Below are positions 11,300 to 20,519 of a stretch of 29,527 bases of DNA, piece after piece. Positions within the stretch are counted from its first letter, which is position 1; each line of letters begins with the position of its first letter. The stretch comes from Phoronis australis (taxonomy: Eukaryota > Phoronida > Phoronidae). The notes below the pieces were generated by a model, which made no database searches, had not been told where the DNA came from, and was given only the letters and a program-made list of their open reading frames with translations. Location of the stretch: contig NMRA01000044.1 in assembly GCA_002633005.1 (NCBI GenBank), positions 1,276,377 to 1,305,903 on the forward strand, read 5' to 3'. Made by a program: the position numbers and the translations under genes.

Positions 11300-12540
11300 G
11301 AATTTATTTATTTTTTTAACATTTATTGCAACAATAATAACAACACAGTACAAACAGAAATCCCCAATGACACATCACATACACACATTTTACTAAACAC
11401 TCAATTTTACAAACCAAAAACACTAAATAAATGAACTTTTCTCATCTGTACTACTTTTTAAGCACCCACATATTTATATGTGGATGCATTATGTCAGAAA
11501 AATATCATATACAGGTATATCATGAGTACTTTGTTCGAATGTTCATCAACATTTGCCAGAGATGTGGGTTGAGACACTTTTGCACTTGAAAACGATCTTT
11601 TGAAAGTTAATTTCAAGCATTTTTTCACTCCGCTAATGAGCAAAAAGGGGTTTAAAACCAAATTGGTCTACAAAACAGTTGTATGACAAAATTTTTTTGT
11701 TTTCGTCAAATAAATCATCTAAGAATCTCACACCCTTTTCATTTGAAGTAGGGTAAAATATTGGTTTTCCTCCAATTTGAACCTTAATATGCCATAAAGG
11801 AAGGGACAATATCCTGTCATCTTCTTTGACCTCTAATATCGAACCAAATTCAAATGTTGAAACAAACACATCCTTCCAAAAAGGATTCCCTGTGGACTGG
11901 GCTAACATTTGTAAAAAATAGTTTTTCGTGGAACATCTTTTCAATTTCAGTTTGACTTGTATTCCACAAAATAATCTACTCAAGCCGAATTATTTTGTGC
12001 ATCTATAATCTTTTTTAACCATGTTACTTTAAGAGCTTTAACAAAGGAAACTAAATGAACCATGTTGAGACCACAATTGTTGTAATGCTGAACCATTGTC
12101 TTATGAGAAATTTGTTACTTCAAATACACTGAAAAAGCATTTTCTTCCGTTGCTTGATAAAATTGTCCTTTGGTGATGAGCTTTGTCAATACTAAAGATT
12201 TCACCACTCAAAATTTTTCCCAGAACACTGAGGTATCTTCTGGACCAGGAGCGTAAGATATTCTGAATATCAATAAATTTTGTATTAAAGTTCAAACCAA
12301 TCATTTCGTCTAGATTTACTCCAATTTAATCCCCAAAGTCAATTGTAAAGTTTTTGCGAAATCAGTTATCCAGGTGTCATACTTCCTGGTTCCAATCCAT
12401 AATTATACACTTGGTTTTTTCAATATTAGGTTTATACCTGAATACTTTGCAAATTGGTCCAGAAGATCCAGAACCTTTTTGAGAGATCTGTACTGAGAAT
12501 TTATGTCAATGCTTCAGACTTGGCTTGCAAAATAAGACAT
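11300..12540 (-). mobile_element. L1/Tx1-like non-LTR retrotransposon, 3' half of ORF2 (defective)
   Basis: Read on the minus strand, the segments appear in the order of a LINE ORF2 C-terminus. First is a reverse transcriptase palm piece (SLKKVLDLLDQFAKYSG, then after a frame change KPNIEKTKCIIMDWNQE, 12365-12530). Next is the thumb helix ILRSWSRRYLSVLGKI at about 12225-12275. Then comes NMVHLVSFVKALKVTWLKK at about 12000-12070. Last is a 116-codon open stretch at 11633-11983 with FWKDVF, a LPLWHIKVQIGGKPIFYPTS block and GVRFLDDLFDENKKILS. These words are typical of L1/Tx1-clade elements in fish and invertebrates. Where the YADD active site should be, the text gives FASQV, and there are several stops and shifts, so it is dead. 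The 3' tail ends near 11300 in an A-rich (plus-strand T-rich) run. The endonuclease and most of the RT are missing. Confidence 0.85.
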
Positions 12541-13727
12541 TTCTAGGCATATTGTAATCATTGAGCGACTGGTCATGAGTTAACGCCTTTTTGCTAGACC
12601 AAAAATCACTTCAATCTATTTTCATTAAAGCTGGGAACAAATTGAGACCAATTTTAGGTTGGAACTTTTTGTCCAAATCAGTTTGCTCACTTCAAAAACT
12701 ATTTCACAGGAATGACTGATCGGATTCCTATGTTATGCTGTGCTTGTAATGCATTGTTCTCCAAAATGCTGTTAGGAGTTGCTTTAAAAATATTCTAGTA
12801 TTGCATCTCAGGAACTATCAAAAATACGACTTTTATGGTTTTCATGAAAAAATTCTGAAGTCGCATAGAGTGAAATGACAGGAAAGTAATCATTGGTAGG
12901 TCTACCAGGGGGACATTATCTTGGCCAAGTATCATCTTGCGAATGAGTGCCCTTGACAGATCTTAGTAACGAGAGCACTCGGAGGAGCGACACTTGGCGA
13001 AATTACGCGAAAACAGTACGATGGGTAGGACGACGATGACGATCATGACGACTAGCGAGAAATGAAAAATATCTTATGAAAGCCCATTTAAAACTCTATC
13101 GAACTGTACAGATTTCTGATCGCCATCATCGGTTATTATACATGGCAAGAAAATCCCAGAACACAAAACTATTTGCAAAAAACGCCAAATTTGACAATTT
13201 TCTCCCCAAAATAACCACTTCCCTGCAAGTGTTAGAAAAAGTCTGACTACAGATTCAGAGTGCTCGTCCTCACTAGATTCTAACTATGTGGTCAAAGTAA
13301 GCCTCTTACCAGCTACTTTTTTGGCAAATTTGATCTTTCTAACAGCCATCTGAAATCCCACCCGGTTTCTCGGATAGCAGATGACGGGTTGATAGCAAAT
13401 GAAAGCCACCAGTTTGCATCAAAAGTAGGTAAAACTTGGCTTTTCTCATTCAAAAACACAAGTAAATAAGTTTCCTGGCAATTATTGTCAACAATTTCCT
13501 CAAACCCCCCGCCAAACCTGACACACGCCCTCAACATGAATTGTAGGGACTAGAAAATGATTCGTGGCCACGGCCTGACTGTTCAGTGCTCATCTACAGT
13601 CTTGAGCGACAATAGGCAAAATTAACGACAATGATGATTGTGATGATGAAGGTGGCGATGATGAACAACATCATAACATTCATACGACGAACTTTGATGT
13701 CATAAATTAGTAAGAAATAAGCTACAG
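12541..13727. other. Noncoding stretch between LINE and 666-bp repeats
   Basis: No gene is supported. It contains GAT/GAC-rich low-complexity patches at about 13020-13050 and 13625-13680. At 13051-13104 lies a fragment (tagcgagaaatgaaaaatat ... gaaagccc) matching the tandem repeat that follows, probably a third, badly decayed unit. A 74-codon minus-strand frame at 13313-13537 is open but unrecognised. Confidence 0.4.
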
Positions 13728-15052
13728 TCTTGTTCAAATAAACTAAACCAACATCAATGCAGTAAGAGCACTCAACAAAGGAACAGCGCAATCAGAAAAT
13801 CTCAAATAATTAAAAAATTAGAGGTCCTAGCGAAAAATGGAAAACATCTTCTGAAAGCCCGTTCTAAACTCTATCTAAATTAATAGTTTCGCAACATTCC
13901 ATAATTTTTCGAAAAAAAATGAAATTTTGCGTTTTTTTTTTGAATTTCAAAGTCAAATAACTCGAAAACGGTAAATCTGAGAAAAACGTTATCCCAGAAC
14001 TTTTGAAAGAGCATACTTCAAGGAATCCACATGCAAAAAATCACGTCATTTGCTCTTCCCCTTAAAAATGCAACCGTAGAACGATTGAAAATGCGCCAGA
14101 GCCGCCATCTTGAAAATGACTTCTGGTTTGACAAAATTTTATAAAAGCTGATCAAATGCAACAAACACGGGACCAGTTTGAAAAAAATTGGTTCACCAAT
14201 GCGCCCTCTACAGGAGAAAATGTTTTCGGCCAGTTATCGAGGTGCGCATGCGCCCTTGCCGATATTTCCGCCATCTTTGACCGGAAGTTAAAGATTTACG
14301 GCGCAGTTGAAGTGCTTATGTGCTATAATAATCGTACCAATGTTCAGCTCTGCATGTCGAAAAATGTGGCCTCCATGAGCAATGGGTTCATGGTCTTGTT
14401 CAACAGAAGCTAGACCAACATCAGTGCAGCAAGAGCTGTCAATAAAGGAACAGCGCTTTCAGAAAATCTCTAATAATTCAAAAAGTAGACGTCGTAGCGA
14501 AAAATGGAAAATATCTTCTGAAAGCCCATCCAAAACTCTATCTAGATTAATAGTTTTGCAACATTCCATAAATTTTTCGAAAAAAATGAAATTTTGTGTT
14601 TTTTTGAAATTCAGAGTCAAATAACTCGAAAACGGTAAGTCTGAGAAAACCGTTATTCTGCGATACTTTTGAAAGAGCATACTTCAAGGAATCCACATGC
14701 AAAAATTCACGTCATTTGCTCTTCCCGTTAAAAAGGCGACAGCAGAACGATTGAAAATGGGTGAAAATGCACCAGAGCCGGCATCTTGAAAGTGACTTCC
14801 GGTTAAACAAAATTTAAAGCTGATCAATCGCAAGAAACACGGGACCATTTTGAAAGTGATTGGTTCGCCAATGCGCCCTCTACGGGAGAAAACGTTTTTG
14901 GCCAGATATCGAGGTGTGCATGCGCCATCGTCAATATTTCCGCCATCCTTAACCGGAAGTCGACGTTTTTTGGCACAGTTGTAGCACATGTGTTCTATAA
15001 TAATCGTGCCAAGTTTCAGCTCTGTACGTCAAAAAATGCGGCCTCTATGAGC
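13728..15052. repeat. Two direct repeat units of about 666 bp
   Basis: Unit A begins 'tcttgttcaaataaacta' at 13728 and unit B 'tcttgttcaacagaagcta' at 14394. The two stay colinear to about 15052. Shared landmarks include GGAACAGCGC, TCAAATAACTCGAAAACGGTAA, GCATACTTCAAGGAATCCAC, CACGTCATTTGCTCTTCCC, AATGCGCCCTCTAC and TATAATAATCGT. By eye they agree at most positions with scattered small indels. A partial third unit lies at 13051-13104. No protein frame is kept in both units, so this is noncoding satellite-like or mobile-element-derived sequence. Short frames here, such as 14684-14989 on the minus strand, are chance. Confidence 0.8.
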
Positions 15053-15272
15053 ATTTGAATGTGAAATCGGAAACAAAATGGCCGTCACTTCCACCATTTT
15101 GAATCTGATCATGACCAAAAACAATAGGCTTCTCGGACTTTCCGATCTACACGTCGTGTGCAAATTTCGTGAAAATTGGATGAAAACTGCGACCTGTAGA
15201 GTGCGAACAAAAAAAAACTTGACGACAGCAACATACTTGTAAAGATGTCGGAAAACAAGACTAAATTAGACT

Positions 15273-16345
15273 CTAAGGTTGGTAAATGTGTGTGCGTGTG
15301 TGTGTTTGAGTCTCTGTGTGTGTGATCTTAATATATACTTGCCCTGTCTTCGGTGTAGAGGAGTGGACGTAGAAAAGGATATATGCTTGGCTGTGCTTTA
15401 CCTCCTCAAAACTACATTTCTTAATTTTTGCATCATCGCAGCGGACCCACGAGTTCTTTTGTTCGTGCCAAGCATAAGTTATGAAATGTCCAAAACCATA
15501 GGACTCATTGTGGACAATAACTGCAACAAGGGAGTACGACACGTCGGACTTTGTGCAATCAATGCACCACTGCTGTTGTAGATTTCTTTTCAGTTTCTGA
15601 TCAAAATGTACATGCGTCTGTATCTTTTCTATGCCGTGCGCAGTTTTCTGGCATCTCTCCAGACAGATGGCGAGGACATGTGGAGGGGTCGATATTTTTT
15701 GTTGCTGTACTTCTTGACCTTCCGGATGACATGTGTAAAATTCCGTCAGCATGTCGGGAATGTTATTTTTTTGCATTGGACTTGTAGCATCTAGTAATTG
15801 TAAGTTGACAAAAGGCTCTTCATTAGCGTAGCAAGAAATGCCACAACTGTGACCTGTGACTTCTGTTGAATCCTTACTTATAAACATGTCTATGACATGG
15901 GAGTCATCCATCTTCAAACTGTGTAACAAGTCTTTTAAGAAATTATAGCAGCTATCTGGCTTCTTGCTGTTATAGCTTAGTTTTGGCCTCTCACTGTTAG
16001 GGTGTAGTCGTGGTAACCTGTTGTTAACTCCATCTATTAGTTTTTGTGGGGATCTCGTCTTAGCTGTAAGAACTTGAAATAGTGCATGCTGAATTGGGAA
16101 TTTTTCGTCCTGGATGTAATTTGTTATCTCTTGTATAGGCCTAAGAGCCTGTATCCCTGCATTGACGTAACACGAGTTGCCAAGGTTGGGCAGTGCAAGA
16201 TCGGAAATGATCGAAGGCTGACTGTCTTCTGTGATCACTTTGGAGCAACTCTCTGATTGAGCTGACTTGTCCAACTTGGGGATGCCAGGGATTGTTTGGC
16301 AGGATGTGGCTGCTACTCTGTAGGAACCATGGCTGCTGATTTTAT
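15273..16345 (-). CDS. USP gene, terminal exon with whole catalytic domain
   Basis: The acceptor on the minus strand is TTTTTTTCCAG. It begins with two bases that complete a D codon from the previous exon, then KISSHGSYRVAATSCQT and the catalytic domain. Stop TAG is at 15273-15275. The last residues (ITHTETQTHTRTHIY) are encoded by a CA-type microsatellite at about 15287-15322, so the C-terminus is likely to vary between individuals. No clear poly(A) signal was seen just beyond. Confidence 0.85.
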
Positions 16346-19300
16346 CTGGAAAAAAATAATAATAGCAAACTTTATTTATAGACTAGGATAAAATACAATA
16401 GATTTTTAAAACACGCTTTGTCCAGAGGCAATCAATTACAGCATGGTCCTCTTCCACCAATAAATTAAATTAAATAACTTATGTAGATTAAATTAAGTTA
16501 CATTTGTCACTGAAAGTGGCCAATGGCAATCTGCATTATCTGTAGTTAGAGTAGTAACTCTTGTCAAATGTGATTTCAAAACTCGGGGTGCCTGCAAAGT
16601 CATCAAATGTCATACCATGGTCTGTTTTGAGCAACACTTGAAGTATAAAATATGAAACATTCAAGATTGCCTTCACAAATTTGGTGCTTTCATTATGGGG
16701 TTCTCAGGTGAGAGTTTTATACGTTACACACTCAAAGTGTGTAAAACATGGCATAAATGTGTAATTCGTGCAAAAAGCACATCCTGTAAGAAACCTGCCA
16801 TGCTGTCATGTGAAACGAGGCAACATCTCTGTGTTTATTGTATTGGCATATTCAACACCTTTTTGTAGAGCACTGTCTCTTTCTGTGGAAAAATTCTGTT
16901 AGCTAAACAATTCATGCATGTCTTTTTATGCATAAAATATTTATTCAATTTCCTACCTTATGAAAAACCAACTTAATTATGATGCTGTGAGCGGTTTCAT
17001 TTTGTTACAGTTGGTTTGTGATATAGATTTATCTTGGACAATCTTTCGTTTCTTTCAGAGACCATTACAAACTTACCTTGTGGCCAAATTGGCGTTGGTG
17101 TAAGTTTAACGTAATCCATAACAAGATACCCTTCAACTAGGGGATGCCCTGAAATGATTGAACATTTATTGTTCTTCATTTTAAAACAACATCATATTGT
17201 TACACCATTTTTTCTGCTCTTTACATTTTGTTGCATTATACTTAACACGCTAGATAACAAAATCAAGGGTGCTCTAACAATTTTAGGTCATGCCGCTTTA
17301 ATACATTCACACCCGCAGAGGTATCATTCTTGATTTAGAGCATATTGAATGTGAAATGAAGTTTTAATTCATCTGGAATAAGACTGCTGTTGATGAGTCT
17401 ATTGTAAAATACTTGTAACACTGCACACTTGTTGATGTTTCAATCTAAAGTGCTCTTCATAAAGTTTTAGATATTTGCGCATACGCGCACACACACGTGT
17501 TTCTGTTGCCATCAATTTTGTTAACTGGAATATCAGTGGTACGTTTGGGTACATTTGTTCACCCCATTAGGTTAAATGTAGCATCTGCTGACTTTTGGCT
17601 ATGAAGCCAAGCAGCGCTGTTTTCATAAATGGCAGTTTCTAGTTCTTGATGGTGATGTTTCATGAACATTTCGAAAAGCAATCTATGTACAAAAAATTCT
17701 TCGTGCTGCAAATCATGCTTTTAATCTTTACTTTTGTGGAGTAATTTAGATGCTCTTGTGATTCTTATAATTCTTGCCTGTGCTATTCAGAAACCATAAG
17801 GGTAATATTATAATTATCTTTTCTGCTAAGACCATAAACCTTTTGTTAAGCTGTTAGATGGTCAAATTGGGACATTTGTATGGCTAAGAGCTGGACTGAA
17901 TTTTCATTGACCTTTTATATATCAATTTCAAAAGGCCTATTGTGTTTAAACCATACCCACGATTTCCAATCTGGAAAACTTTAAGCCACTAGGCTGACTT
18001 TAACTTACCCGTTTTTTTCCCATTGCTTACAGATTCAGTGAAGAATCCACTGTCGACCTCTTCTGAAAAGGATATGTTAAATGCTGAATAGAATATGCAT
18101 CTTTTATCCAAAACTTTTGTGCAGGAGAGATAATCATGTTACAAGAAAGTTATACCAAGAAACACTCATGTTATTGCTTTTAAAGTTTAGGTGACAAAGT
18201 GATGTGCTATTGCTGTGATGATTTAGGGGAGAAATAAACGCTCTTGATGTTGAAGTGGAACATTTACCGGTGAAGCTAACTGAACATTCCCGGGCCCTCG
18301 TTCATCCGAGGGAAAGGTGCATGTGTCTAATCTTAGAGAGGAATTTTTCTGGGTGAGGGGGAAATTGTACCTTCCGATTACCATCAATAGCACCTCCACC
18401 CTGTTGCAAACTCTCATAGGTTCTGCCTCATGTAGCCAAAATTAACATTTCGTACTCTTTCAAAATGTCACCTGTGTGGGTTACAAGTGATTCGCACATC
18501 AAGGCCAATTTTTCAATCACTTGAGGGTAATTTTTGGGTCTTGTGAGGGGATTTTCTAATATTTTTCAAAGCAGAATAGGGCTGAATCCGGATATTCAGC
18601 CTCAAAATTGAGGGACGGGGGGCCCTGCATTCTGTATTGGATTAAAACGTTAACAATTAAGACACCATTAAAGTTTCTCGACTATTGTTCAATGTTTCTG
18701 GTCTTATGTCCCGTCTTAAAAAGATTCTATCCTGTGCTTTTTTATTAACAGTAGACATCCAACACTCGATATAAATGCAAGTGTCTGGGAGTATTAGTGG
18801 CCTATCAAATAACGTAGAAAATAAATCTGAAACTAAATAAGGCGATCCAGATCCTCCCAAGGATACTATTGTTTCATGAAATGTAGAATATAAATAGGTA
18901 AATAAAACAACAAGAATGGATCAACTGAAATTTTCGGATGTAATAACGTCCTTTGTCAACAGAAACAAAGAATGTTATTGCATCCGAAAATTTCAGTTGA
19001 TCCATTCTTGTTGTTTTATTTACCTATTTATGGCCTATCAAACTGATGCACAAATCTTGCATTTTTTCTCTGGTTTGAAAAGTAAGTTATGTATTGCTGG
19101 GCACCTTGGCTATACTTATTTTAATTTAATACCCTTTTACTGCCAAGTTTCTTTGCCTGCATTTCTCTGTGCAGATAAAAAAATTTATGTTTAAGGCTTC
19201 AAGACAGACTAAAATCTTCCAGGGTCAAAAAGGAAACCATAGGTTGGCATAAATAGGTCATTTATCAGCGGTACTAAAAAGTAAATAGTGCTAAAATAAT

Positions 19301-19446
19301 AAAATATATAAGGCTCAGTCAAACCACGGGTAATCCCTTACCTCATAGAGGCCAGGCTGTGCTTTAAACTCAATTGGGTGGAGACTGAACTTAACAATGG
19401 ACCCAGTTCCGATATCAAAAAATTTTGCGTACTGTGTTTTTGACAT
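15273..19446 (-). CDS. USP-family ubiquitin C-terminal hydrolase (compact)
   Basis: This is a cysteine protease that cuts ubiquitin from proteins. Three exons are firm by splice sites and phase: 18062-18009, 17148-17077 and 16345-15273. A probable start exon lies at 19446-19342 (MSKTQYAKFFDIGTGSIVKF...), ending in phase 0. An unseen exon of 3n+1 bases must link it to 18062. In the last exon, counting from the TTG codon at 16274, the Cys box LPNLGNSCYVNAGIQAL has N33 and C35. The His box has H263 in NESYGFGHFITYAW, with D280/D281 and the family signature AYILFY at 297-302. The QQD box is reduced to KKPDSCYNFL. The zinc ribbon has lost most of its CxxC pairs (GHSCGISC at 141-148; FYTCHPEG). The catalytic core of about 275 residues is short for a USP. 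The subfamily is uncertain. The C-terminal tail runs into a microsatellite. Confidence 0.8.
17077..17148 (-). CDS. USP gene, internal exon
   Basis: This 72-nt exon has acceptor CAATCATTTCAG and donor GTAAGT. It encodes HPLVEGYLVMDYVKL and TPTPIWPQ, with two bases carried in and one out, which fits both neighbours. No domain is recognised in it. Confidence 0.7.
18009..18062 (-). CDS. USP gene, internal exon
   Basis: This 54-nt exon has acceptor CTTTTCAG and donor GTAAGT. It is open only in the frame EVDSGFFTESVSNGKKT, and that frame joins the 17148 exon in phase (giving G at the junction). The preceding exon must deliver one base of carry-over and was not found. Confidence 0.6.
18657..18920 (-). 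other. Open frame of 87 codons, unrecognised
   Basis: The frame is open from a TGA at 18921 to a TAA at 18657, with a hydrophobic start (ILVVLFTYLYSTFHETIVSL), then GGSGSPYLVSDLFSTLF, LPDTCIYIECW and AQDRIFLRRDIR. The order 'glycine motif ... P-D-x-x-I-Y-I ... R-I-x-x-R-R-D' weakly recalls nucleoside or nucleotide kinases, but the P-loop Lys-Ser/Thr is missing. Its upstream end runs into the left arm of the hairpin at 18890. It lies within an intron of the USP gene and may be a relic of an inserted gene. Confidence 0.2.
18890..19031. repeat. Near-perfect inverted repeat (67-bp arms, 8-bp loop)
   Basis: Bases 18891-18940 are the exact reverse complement of 18981-19030, and one more pair closes the base of the stem. 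Pairing continues inward to 18956/18965 with only three mismatches: 18941/18980, 18948/18973 and 18950/18971. The loop is 18957-18964. Two of the three mismatches would be G-U wobbles in RNA. An open plus-strand frame across it (18916-19194) is a by-product. Confidence 0.95.
19342..19446 (-). CDS. Probable first coding exon of the USP gene
   Basis: The ATG at 19446 opens 35 codons (MSKTQYAKFFDIGTGSIVKF, then SLHPIEFKAQPGLYE) ending at donor GTAAGG. The codon content looks like a real exon. There is no pyrimidine tract just before the ATG, so I read it as an initiating exon rather than an internal one. It cannot splice straight to 18062 without a stop, so its place in the USP gene is inferred from strand and nearness only. 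Confidence 0.4.
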
Positions 19447-20010
19447 CTGCCTCTCTCTTCCAAACCACTCAAAGGATGATTATGAAAACTGATGGTTGTG
19501 TTCCTTATTTAAACACCATGACTATTGCTGATTTTCGGATGTTTTTGACTATTCTGGCATCCATTAGGGGCAATTTTACTTTTTTGTGTCTACGGCTATA
19601 TCTCCTTAACCCTTTTAGGATCTTCTGAAAAAATTGGCACATGGGCTTCTATAGAGATGGCAATTAAAAGATGACAATGATTTTCAGACCAATGACACAA
19701 TAGCCGTGCCCCTTAGTGTCAATTTTTTTACATTTGCTTCATATCTTAAGAGTTAGTTGGCTTACTTTCATGGAATTTAGCAAATAGCTGTGTTTTAAAG
19801 AGATGACTCAACTTATTGATGGCGTTTGGCTCATGTTCTACCATATCCAATGCCCATTTCATACCAAAAACAACTGACACAGAATACATTCATTGATTTT
19901 TCGTGTGATATTTGCACAGCATAGTACAATGCAAAGGAAGCACAGGCAAAATGACAAATACAATTCAAACGACCATGAATTGCACACTAGACAGCACATT
20001 AGATACTCAC

Positions 20011-20463
20011 CTCTTCTAATATGACCTGTGTCTTGGAGTGCTCTCCCCCTGTTAAGATATCCAGCATGTTGTCTACCATCTTGATCGCGTAGTCACTTGC
20101 GTCTGCCACGAACGATTGTAAGCTGTGAAAACAATGGCAAGAGTGCAGAAACGTCACAGAATTTAAGTATTCATAGGTATCCTATCATAACGCAGATATT
20201 ATAGAGAAGATCTCTCTCCCTTAGGATACATACAGAGTATCATGATGTAACAGATACAAAGGACAACCTTGTTCCAACAGGTGTTGCCTACAGGCTGTCA
20301 ACACAGCACTGAAAAACGTGTAAAATATTGAAACGATACTCGGGTCCTTAGTGTGAAAGTTGTAGAAATACTCGCTCTTCAACACATGTTCCTCTTCAAC
20401 ACCATTCCATACCATCAAATTCATATAAAACAGTTCTTGCATGGCCAACATAACAATGTAAGT
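20011..20463 (-). CDS. Two phase-matched exons of an unrecognised helical protein
   Basis: The first exon, 20463-20234, has acceptor TGTTAACAG and donor GTATGT. It encodes 76 codons, including LAMQELFYMNLMVWNGVEEE, a KSEYFYNF segment and ACRQHLLEQGCPLYLLHHDT, and carries two bases. The second exon, 20122-20011, has acceptor TTTTCACAG and donor GTGAGT. It completes an L codon and adds QSFVADASDYAIKMVDNML and GGEHSKTQVILEE, ending in phase 0. The content is rich in Leu, Phe and Tyr, consistent with an alpha-helical solenoid. I do not recognise the family. It could be the 5' part of the same minus-strand transcript as the USP, since phase 0 fits the exon at 19446, or a separate gene. Upstream exons were not found. 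Confidence 0.55.
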
Positions 20464-20519
20464 CTGTTAACATGAAGCCTATTATTTGAACTGCACACGA
20501 CGTTACCAGTTGTGAAGAG

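Noticed and set aside
13313-13537. 74-codon minus-strand frame (GGGFEEIVDNN...) as a gene
   Set aside because: There are no splice sites, start context or family resemblance, and it lies among decayed repeats.
13728-15052. CRISPR array or satellite of short units
   Set aside because: Units are about 666 bp and directly abutting, without short repeats and unique spacers, in a eukaryotic genome.
15279-15787. Plus-strand frames of 78-100 codons
   Set aside because: They lie antisense to the USP catalytic exon and are shadows of it.
18223-18417. Minus-strand frame as the missing USP exon
   Set aside because: Its only plausible donor (GTAAAT at about 18270) leaves phase 0, while the exon at 18062 needs one carried base. 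The frame from the best acceptor contains a stop.
18916-19194. 92-codon plus-strand open frame
   Set aside because: It runs straight through both arms of the hairpin, so its openness is a by-product of the inverted repeat.
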